Positions 6,893 to 10,995 of a stretch of DNA of 10,995 nt are shown piece after piece; positions within the stretch are counted from its first letter, which is position 1; each line of letters opens with the position of its first letter. This DNA is from Phycisphaerales bacterium (GTDB lineage Bacteria > Planctomycetota > Phycisphaerae > Phycisphaerales > UBA1924), in contig JARGNC010000082.1 in the NCBI GenBank assembly GCA_029212425.1, positions 1 through 10,995 of the forward strand, written 5' to 3'. The notes beneath the pieces were generated by a model. The model was not told where the DNA came from. It was given only the letters and a program-made list of their open reading frames with translations, and did no database searches. The position numbers and the translations under genes are program-made.

Positions 6893-8035
6893 ATGAGCAC
6901 CGCGCAAAGTACTTACTCCAAGGGTCTTGAGGGCGTTATTGCCGCACAGACTGAGATGTCGTTTATCAATGGTTCCGAGGGCATCCTTGAGTATGTCGGG
7001 ATTGCGATTGGTGACCTTGCATCGCAGAGTTCGTTCGAAGAAACAGTATTCTTGCTCTGGAACAAGCGGTTGCCTACTGCTGAGGAGTTGGGCGCTTTTA
7101 CCACTGACCTGCGTGCGAACTATGGGCTTTGCGATTCGCTCAAGGCGCGGATCACGGCGTGTCCTGCTGATGCGGAACCGATGCATGTGATCCGCACGAT
7201 GATCAGCTCGATGGCGATGGATGATTCTTCACCAAACGAGAACTCGGTCGAGGCGGCACGCGAGAAATCGCTGCAGATCCTCGCGACGGCGCCTGCGATT
7301 GTTGCGGCGTTTGATCGTCATCGTCGTGGGCTTGAGATCATTGATCCTGATCCATCACTGAACTTTGCGGGCAACTTCTTGTACATGCTCAATGGCGAGA
7401 AGCCAACGCCTGCGATGATCCGCGCGTTTGACATCTGCATGATCACGCACGCGGATCATGGGTTGAACAACTCGACCTTTGCTGCACGCGTGGTAATCTC
7501 GACCCTTTCAGATGTGTACTCCGCGATTACTGCTGCTGTGGGTTCACTTCGTGGACCGCTTCATGGCGGGGCAAACGAAGGCGTGATGAAGATGCTCAAC
7601 CAGATCCCTGATGTTGAGGGTGCGGAAGAGCATGTCATGAACATGATCAAGAACAAAGAACGGATCATGGGTTTCGGGCATCGCGTGTACAAGTCGAAAG
7701 ATCCTCGCGCGAGCGAGTTGATGACGCTTGCGAAGCAGCTTGCTGAGGACACTGGCAATATGGACCTGTACAACAAGTCGCACGCGATCGAGCTTGTGAT
7801 GGAGCGTGAGTACGCGTCGAAGGGGATCTACCCCAATGTCGATTTCTACTCCGCGACAACTTACCACTGCATCGGACTGAAGCTTGATTTGTTTACCCCG
7901 ATGTTTGTGCTTGCACGCATCGCGGGCTGGGCGGGGCATGTGATCGAGCAGCTTGGTGACAATCGTTTGTTCCGTCCGACGACTGATTATGTTGGGCCGC
8001 ACGATGTGGCGTATGTGCCGATCGAAAAACGATAA
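6893..8035 (+). CDS. gltA: Citrate synthase
   Basis: This 380-residue citrate synthase condenses acetyl-CoA and oxaloacetate, the entry step of the TCA cycle, in the cytosol. It is of the short form (about 370-390 residues) with the N-terminal YSKGLEGVIAAQT motif. Catalytic residues are H189 in HADHGLNNST, H224 in GPLHGGAN and D317 in NVDFYS; H263/R264 in GFGHRVY bind oxaloacetate. The start at 6893 is chosen because AAAGGA (6881-6886) is 6 bases upstream and the protein then begins MSTAQ. A TTG at 6872 in the same frame would place that site inside the coding region. A methylcitrate synthase role cannot be excluded from sequence alone, since the families overlap, but there are no prp genes nearby. 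It is divergent from the rhomboid gene and monocistronic, with a strong terminator downstream. Confidence 0.95.
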   Translation: MSTAQSTYSKGLEGVIAAQTEMSFINGSEGILEYVGIAIGDLASQSSFEETVFLLWNKRLPTAEELGAFTTDLRANYGLCDSLKARITACPADAEPMHVIRTMISSMAMDDSSPNENSVEAAREKSLQILATAPAIVAAFDRHRRGLEIIDPDPSLNFAGNFLYMLNGEKPTPAMIRAFDICMITHADHGLNNSTFAARVVISTLSDVYSAITAAVGSLRGPLHGGANEGVMKMLNQIPDVEGAEEHVMNMIKNKERIMGFGHRVYKSKDPRASELMTLAKQLAEDTGNMDLYNKSHAIELVMEREYASKGIYPNVDFYSATTYHCIGLKLDLFTPMFVLARIAGWAGHVIEQLGDNRLFRPTTDYVGPHDVAYVPIEKR

Positions 8036-8056
8036 GTGATTCTGTAGAACTTCGAG

Positions 8057-8085
8057 AGCCGCGGTGTTTTACGCCGCGGTTTTTT
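8057..8085 (+). terminator. Rho-independent terminator after citrate synthase
   Basis: A stem of nine pairs (8059-8067 with 8071-8079, one T-G wobble) closes on a TTT loop and is followed by six Ts (8080-8085). A few weak outer pairs add to it. The hairpin includes the stop codon and last codons of the convergent channel gene (stop at 8069-8071), so the same bases serve as terminator and coding sequence. Confidence 0.92.
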
Positions 8086-9106
8086 GATTTTTGGGATCGA
8101 AGCGTTCGACTGCTGCGAGGTCTTGGTTCTGTCCTGCTATTAGGAGGAAGTCGCCGTCTTCGAGGATGTGTTCTGTCCCTGGTCGCATTGTGTATTGGCC
8201 ATCGGTGTTTCTTGAAGCGATGTATGCGATGCTTGGATGCATACTGATGAGTGTTGAGATTGAGAGTCCGGCTCGGTTGTTTTCTTTTGAGATTGGGATC
8301 TCTCTGAAATGCAGTTTTTTGTCCCCCTCGTGATGCGTGCCGTAGACAACTTCGGCGACTGATGGTCGGAGCATGCTGTCGGCGATGCCTTCCCCTCCGT
8401 AGCGGGTTGGGCTGATGACTGAGCTGGCACCGGCGCGAGCGAGTTTGTTGATCGAGTCTTCGTCTTCTGCTCTTGCGGAGATCGGTAGATCTGGGGCGAG
8501 GGCGTTTGCAGTGAGGCAGATCATTGCGTTTGTGGAATCTGAAGATGTTGCAGCGGCGAGGCTGGCAGCGCGGTTGATCCCTGCGTAGATGAGCGCGTCG
8601 TCGTTGGTTGCGTCGCCTTGGATTGCGATGATTCCGCGATCTCTTGCTTTTTTGATGAGTGCCTCGTCGCTGTCAACTGCGACAACTTGTACGCCTTGGT
8701 CGTCGAGTCGTTGGATGATGTGGAATCCGGTTCGACCTAAGCCGCAGACGATGCAGTGTTTGCTGAGTTGGTTTGCTTTGGTAATCATGCGTTTCTCCGT
8801 GTCGACGGCTTTGGTCGCGGCGTATTGAACAATTTGACTGAGTGCGTAGGAGACGGAGCCGATGCCTCCGATCATGAGAAACGCGGCGAAGCGTTGTCCG
8901 TTTGGGCTGATTTCTGCGTCGTCGTATCCGACGGTGGTGAGTGTGTAGAGTGTGAAGAAGAATGATTCCCAGATGAGCCAATCTTCAATCCAGGTGAATC
9001 CGAGCGTGCCTGTAATGAGTACACCAACGCAGAGCATCATTGCTCTCGCGAGCGCGGAGTCCATGTTGATATGGAATCGACTGGTCTTTTTCCGGAGCGT
9101 TGGCAT
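8069..9106 (-). CDS. Two-TM potassium channel with RCK (TrkA-N/TrkA-C) regulatory domain, GYD filter
   Basis: This 345-residue inner-membrane protein has the layout of MthK/Kch-like channels. TM1 spans about 20-40, then a pore helix, the filter TTVGYDD at 57-63, and TM2 about 73-94 with a glycine-rich hinge (IGGIG). The RCK_N Rossmann domain (about 117-235) has GLGRTG (122-127), acidic D145 after beta-2, and GDATNDD (164-170), so NAD(H) or nucleotide binding is likely. The RCK_C/TrkA-C domain (about 250-335) ends in LEDGDFLLIAGQ. The filter differs from the usual TVGYGD: the second glycine of GYG is aspartate (D62). The start at 9106 has no close Shine-Dalgarno, and an ATG at 9064 is a shorter alternative that still includes TM1. 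The lipoprotein gene ends 38 bases upstream, so the two may be co-transcribed. The stop lies inside the citrate synthase terminator. Confidence 0.9.
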   Translation of the reverse strand: MPTLRKKTSRFHINMDSALARAMMLCVGVLITGTLGFTWIEDWLIWESFFFTLYTLTTVGYDDAEISPNGQRFAAFLMIGGIGSVSYALSQIVQYAATKAVDTEKRMITKANQLSKHCIVCGLGRTGFHIIQRLDDQGVQVVAVDSDEALIKKARDRGIIAIQGDATNDDALIYAGINRAASLAAATSSDSTNAMICLTANALAPDLPISARAEDEDSINKLARAGASSVISPTRYGGEGIADSMLRPSVAEVVYGTHHEGDKKLHFREIPISKENNRAGLSISTLISMHPSIAYIASRNTDGQYTMRPGTEHILEDGDFLLIAGQNQDLAAVERFDPKNQKTAA

Positions 9107-9144
9107 TGCGGGTCTATCGGACCTCGCGAGTTGGGGCTTTATCC

Positions 9145-9588
9145 CTATGGCATCGAAGTGTAAATATTGAGCTGCGCAAGAATCGCGTCGAGGACGAGGC
9201 GGGTTCTGGATTCTGAGTCAGGATCGATGTTTATTGTGAGTTTGACGCCGCCGGAGGGTTGGGTGGAGGTGTTGATGTGGATGCGGGAAGAGGGTGCACC
9301 GGGCTGTGAGAGGGCGAGGAGTTTGCCGCCTTGTGGGGAGATGGTGTCTTTTTTGATGACATGTCCTTGGCGGAGGAGTTCGGCTTTGGCGGCCATCAGG
9401 ACGGATTCGGTGCGGATGCCTGGTGGGATCTCGGCTTCGAGGGTTCCCCAGAGGTATGAGGCAGAGATTGGGGTTTGGCCTTGCCATGCGGTGGATTTCC
9501 GCATGGCTGGGACGGATTCACACGCGGTGAGGGCGGAGACTGAACAGATACCGATCGCGAGCGTGATGGCTTTGAGGTTGGAATTCAT
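9145..9588 (-). CDS. Small predicted lipoprotein of unknown function
   Basis: The protein has 147 residues and I do not recognise a family. The N-terminus is a lipoprotein signal: N-region MNSNLK, a hydrophobic core, and the lipobox LTAC, with the acylated cysteine at residue 22. It should therefore be anchored in a membrane on the periplasmic side. The mature part (about 125 residues) alternates short strands and a helix (SVLMAAKAELLRQG) and looks like one small alpha/beta domain with no catalytic motif visible. The start at 9588 is chosen because the signal peptide begins there. The frame stays open to 9753, but the extra 55 residues are His/Pro/Ser-rich, would bury the signal and overlap the rpsU start. 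No Shine-Dalgarno is evident. The potassium-channel gene lies 38 bases downstream on the same strand. Confidence 0.75.
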   Translation of the reverse strand: MNSNLKAITLAIGICSVSALTACESVPAMRKSTAWQGQTPISASYLWGTLEAEIPPGIRTESVLMAAKAELLRQGHVIKKDTISPQGGKLLALSQPGAPSSRIHINTSTQPSGGVKLTINIDPDSESRTRLVLDAILAQLNIYTSMP

Positions 9589-9663
9589 GGGCAATGCATC
9601 GGTGATGTTGGGGATTGGGCTGCAGTTGTGGGAGGAATTGGGGCGGTTGAGGGTGGTGATGGC

Positions 9664-9692
9664 TTGACCGCTGGGGGAAGGGTGCCTTTGAT
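9664..9692 (+). promoter_or_regulatory. Probable sigma-70 promoter of rpsU
   Basis: TTGACC (9664-9669, five of six) and TTTGAT (9687-9692, four of six) are separated by exactly 17 bases, about 55 bases before the rpsU start. The spacing is ideal and the position fits a monocistronic ribosomal-protein gene. Called from sequence alone. Confidence 0.45.
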
Positions 9693-9746
9693 AGAGGCCC
9701 TGCGGCGAGTGCCGTGGATGTTGTCCTTGAAGAGAATGGAGCCCTG

Positions 9747-9920
9747 ATGGCAATTCGGATCAAAACCCGCGGTAACGAGAGCGCTGAGCAGATGATGCGT
9801 CGGTTCAAGAAGCTTTGTGAAAAAGAGGGTCTTGTCAAGGATGTGAAGCGGAAAGAGTACTACGAGAAGCCATCGGAGCGTAAGCGTCGTGCTTCCAAGC
9901 GTGGTCCAATCCGCGACTGA
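9747..9920 (+). CDS. rpsU: 30S ribosomal protein S21
   Basis: This 57-residue basic protein of the small ribosomal subunit sits near the 3' end of 16S rRNA and helps mRNA binding. The family core is clear: RRFKKLCEKEG, then VKRKEYYEKPSERKRR at 34-49. The length matches the short S21 form; E. coli S21 is longer at the C-terminus. The start at 9747 is set by GGAG (9738-9741), 5 bases away, and by the family N-terminus. An upstream in-frame ATG at 9714 would add 11 unrelated residues and absorb the ribosome binding site. It stands alone between its own promoter and terminator, not in the dnaG-rpoD arrangement seen in E. coli. Confidence 0.95.
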   Translation: MAIRIKTRGNESAEQMMRRFKKLCEKEGLVKDVKRKEYYEKPSERKRRASKRGPIRD

Positions 9921-9966
9921 ATGCTTGTGCTGGATTGATTCCAGCGGAGTATTGAATTTGAGCTGC

Positions 9967-9997
9967 AAGCCGTCCTGAAAATGGGACGGTTTTTTTT
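9967..9997 (+). terminator. Rho-independent terminator after rpsU
   Basis: CCGTCC (9970-9975) pairs with GGACGG (9984-9989), helped by weak outer A-T pairs, and runs directly into eight Ts (9990-9997). It lies 50 bases after the rpsU stop and separates it from hppA. Confidence 0.92.
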
Positions 9998-10073
9998 GTT
10001 GAGTTTGGGGTGCGAATGCCGTTTTTGGGTATAACGGTTCGGCTTTTCTTGTAAGTAGGCACTAGAATCGCGA

Positions 10074-10086
10074 CCCCGGATCGGGG
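10074..10086 (+). promoter_or_regulatory. Short GC hairpin upstream of hppA
   Basis: CCCCG, GAT, CGGGG forms a 5-bp stem with a 3-base loop. It is not followed by Ts on either strand, so it is not a terminator. It lies just after TAGAAT (10063-10068), a possible -10 box, and would then be near the 5' end of the hppA leader. Function unknown. Confidence 0.4.
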
Positions 10087-10095
10087 ATCAAAAAG

Positions 10096-10107
10096 TTGTT
10101 TAAACAA
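10096..10107. promoter_or_regulatory. Perfect 12-bp palindrome TTGTTTAAACAA upstream of hppA
   Basis: The sequence reads identically on both strands and sits about 86 bases before the hppA start in an otherwise GC-rich leader. Such a site could be an operator for a dimeric regulator, but no regulator is encoded nearby and only one copy is seen in the window. Confidence 0.35.
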
Positions 10108-10120
10108 TTGTAGTTAGAGT

Positions 10121-10182
10121 CTTTCCTGTCGCTGAGTTGGGTGATGCACAGGAAACGCAGGAATTCCACCACCACCCAGAGG
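10121..10182 (+). promoter_or_regulatory. Structured hppA leader with possible pseudoknot at the ribosome binding site
   Basis: TTTCCTGT (10122-10129) pairs perfectly with ACAGGAAA (10148-10155) around an 18-base loop. TGGGTG in that loop (10138-10143) is complementary to CACCCA (10173-10178), whose last A is the first base of the Shine-Dalgarno AGAGG (10178-10182). A second CAGGAA at 10158-10163 could compete for the same 5' arm. The pairing is seen in the sequence. That it controls translation is inference. Confidence 0.35.
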
Positions 10183-10192
10183 CACGCACACT

Positions 10193-10995
10193 ATGAGTAT
10201 GCAACTCATGCCAACATTGGCTTCGATGTCGGATGTCACTCCGGCGTATTACCTTGCACCGATCGGGGGCATTCTTGCTCTGATTATGGCCAAGATGTTC
10301 CAACTCTCTGTTATGAAGAAGTCGGAAGGCGACGAGAACATGATCGAGATCGCTCAGGCGGTCCGTGACGGTGCGATGGCGTACCTGACGCGTCAGTACA
10401 AGGTCGTCGCGATGGTCTTCGTCCTGCTGATCGTCTTCCTCGGGATTATGTACTCGATGGGTCTCCAGTCCTCGTTCACCTTGATTGGTGTGCCGGTTGC
10501 TGGACTCTTCTCGGGTCTGTGTGGCTGGTTCGGCATGAAGATGGCGACCAACGCTTCGGCACGCACCACTTGGGCCGCGAAGCAGTCGCTCAACGAGGGG
10601 CTGACTGTTGCGTTCCGCTCCGGTGCGGTCATGGGTCTGAATGTTGTGGGCTTCGCGCTCATCGATATCTCGGCTTGGTTCTTTATCTTCAACCACTTTG
10701 AAATCGGTGGCGGTATCACTGAAGTGACCACCATCATGCTCTCCTTCGGGATGGGTGCATCGACTCAGGCGTTGTTCGCCCGTGTTGGTGGTGGTATCTA
10801 CACCAAGGCCGCGGATGTTGGTGCGGACCTTGTTGGTAAGGTTGAAGCTGGTATTCCAGAAGATGACGCACGCAACCCTGCGACCATCGCGGACAACGTT
10901 GGTGACAACGTTGGCGACGTTGCGGGTATGGGTGCTGACCTTTACGAGTCGTACTACGGCTCGATCCTTCCAACCATGGCACTGGGTGCTGCTGC
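10193..10995 (+). CDS. hppA: Membrane-bound ion-pumping pyrophosphatase, 3' end cut by window
   Basis: The first 267 residues of a large (usually 650-800 residue) inner-membrane enzyme that hydrolyses pyrophosphate and pumps H+ or Na+. The N-terminus has a membrane helix at about 18-38, then EIAQAVRDGAMAYLTRQY (52-69), a segment typical of the family, followed by further helices at 71-89, 95-115, 145-167 and 178-196. The catalytic loop is clear: GGGIYTKAADVGADLVGKVE (199-218) with K216, then EDDARNPATIADNVGDNVGD (223-242), which bind Mg-pyrophosphate. DDARNPA has alanine where DDPRNPA is usual. The start at 10193 is supported by AGAGG (10178-10182, 10-base spacing) and an in-frame stop at 10142 with no other ATG between. 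The residues that decide K+ dependence and the pumped ion lie beyond the window. Codon use appears more biased towards GGT and GTT than in neighbours, suggesting high expression. Confidence 0.95.
   Translation, partial: MSMQLMPTLASMSDVTPAYYLAPIGGILALIMAKMFQLSVMKKSEGDENMIEIAQAVRDGAMAYLTRQYKVVAMVFVLLIVFLGIMYSMGLQSSFTLIGVPVAGLFSGLCGWFGMKMATNASARTTWAAKQSLNEGLTVAFRSGAVMGLNVVGFALIDISAWFFIFNHFEIGGGITEVTTIMLSFGMGASTQALFARVGGGIYTKAADVGADLVGKVEAGIPEDDARNPATIADNVGDNVGDVAGMGADLYESYYGSILPTMALGAA

Noticed and set aside
9589..9753. Extended N-terminus for the lipoprotein
   Set aside because: It would place His/Pro/Ser-rich sequence before a clean lipoprotein signal and overlap the rpsU start.
1..10995. CRISPR array, tRNA or rRNA gene, insertion sequence, phage or defence genes
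   Set aside because: No spaced repeats, cloverleaf, transposase or integrase, or terminal inverted repeats were found. All sizeable coding stretches are accounted for by housekeeping or envelope genes.

Overview
The window looks like ordinary chromosome from a planctomycete, most likely class Phycisphaerae. The strongest pointer is the secreted LVIVD-repeat protein at 3652-4860. It ends in two calcium-loop repeats and a terminal Gly-Cys, the 'GC-type dockerin' arrangement I know from Phycisphaerae. The moderate GC content and a stand-alone membrane pyrophosphatase fit. Taxonomy is inference, since no rRNA or other phylogenetic marker long enough to settle it is present.

Layout, left to right. 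A pirin gene cut by the left edge (+) is followed by an OsmC-family thiol peroxidase gene (+). Convergent to these is a Tat-exported metallo-beta-lactamase-fold hydrolase (-). Divergent from that is efp (+), followed one base later by aroK on a TTG start. Next is the LVIVD/dockerin protein (+), closed by a strong hairpin terminator. On the minus strand, a rhomboid protease with a C-terminal helical tail runs into trpF through an ATGA overlap. Then come citrate synthase (+) with a terminator, a minus-strand pair (small lipoprotein, then a two-TM RCK potassium channel), a monocistronic rpsU (+) with promoter and terminator, and the first 267 codons of a membrane pyrophosphatase gene (hppA, +), which runs off the right edge.

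Most genes are housekeeping: translation (EF-P, S21), aromatic amino acid synthesis (AroK, TrpF), central carbon (citrate synthase), ion and energy balance (K+ channel, H+/Na+-PPase) and redox defence (OsmC, pirin). There is no mobile element, CRISPR array, tRNA or phage gene. Operons are short (efp-aroK, rhomboid-trpF, possibly lipoprotein-channel). Neighbouring units alternate strands, and both hairpin terminators at convergent junctions sit on the stop codon of the opposing gene.

I see no clearly new multi-gene system. The most worthwhile points are a potential pseudoknot over the ribosome binding site of hppA, the GYD (not GYG) selectivity filter of the potassium channel, an EF-P that mixes YeiP/EfpL-like sequence with the canonical PGKG loop, and the GC-type dockerin protein.
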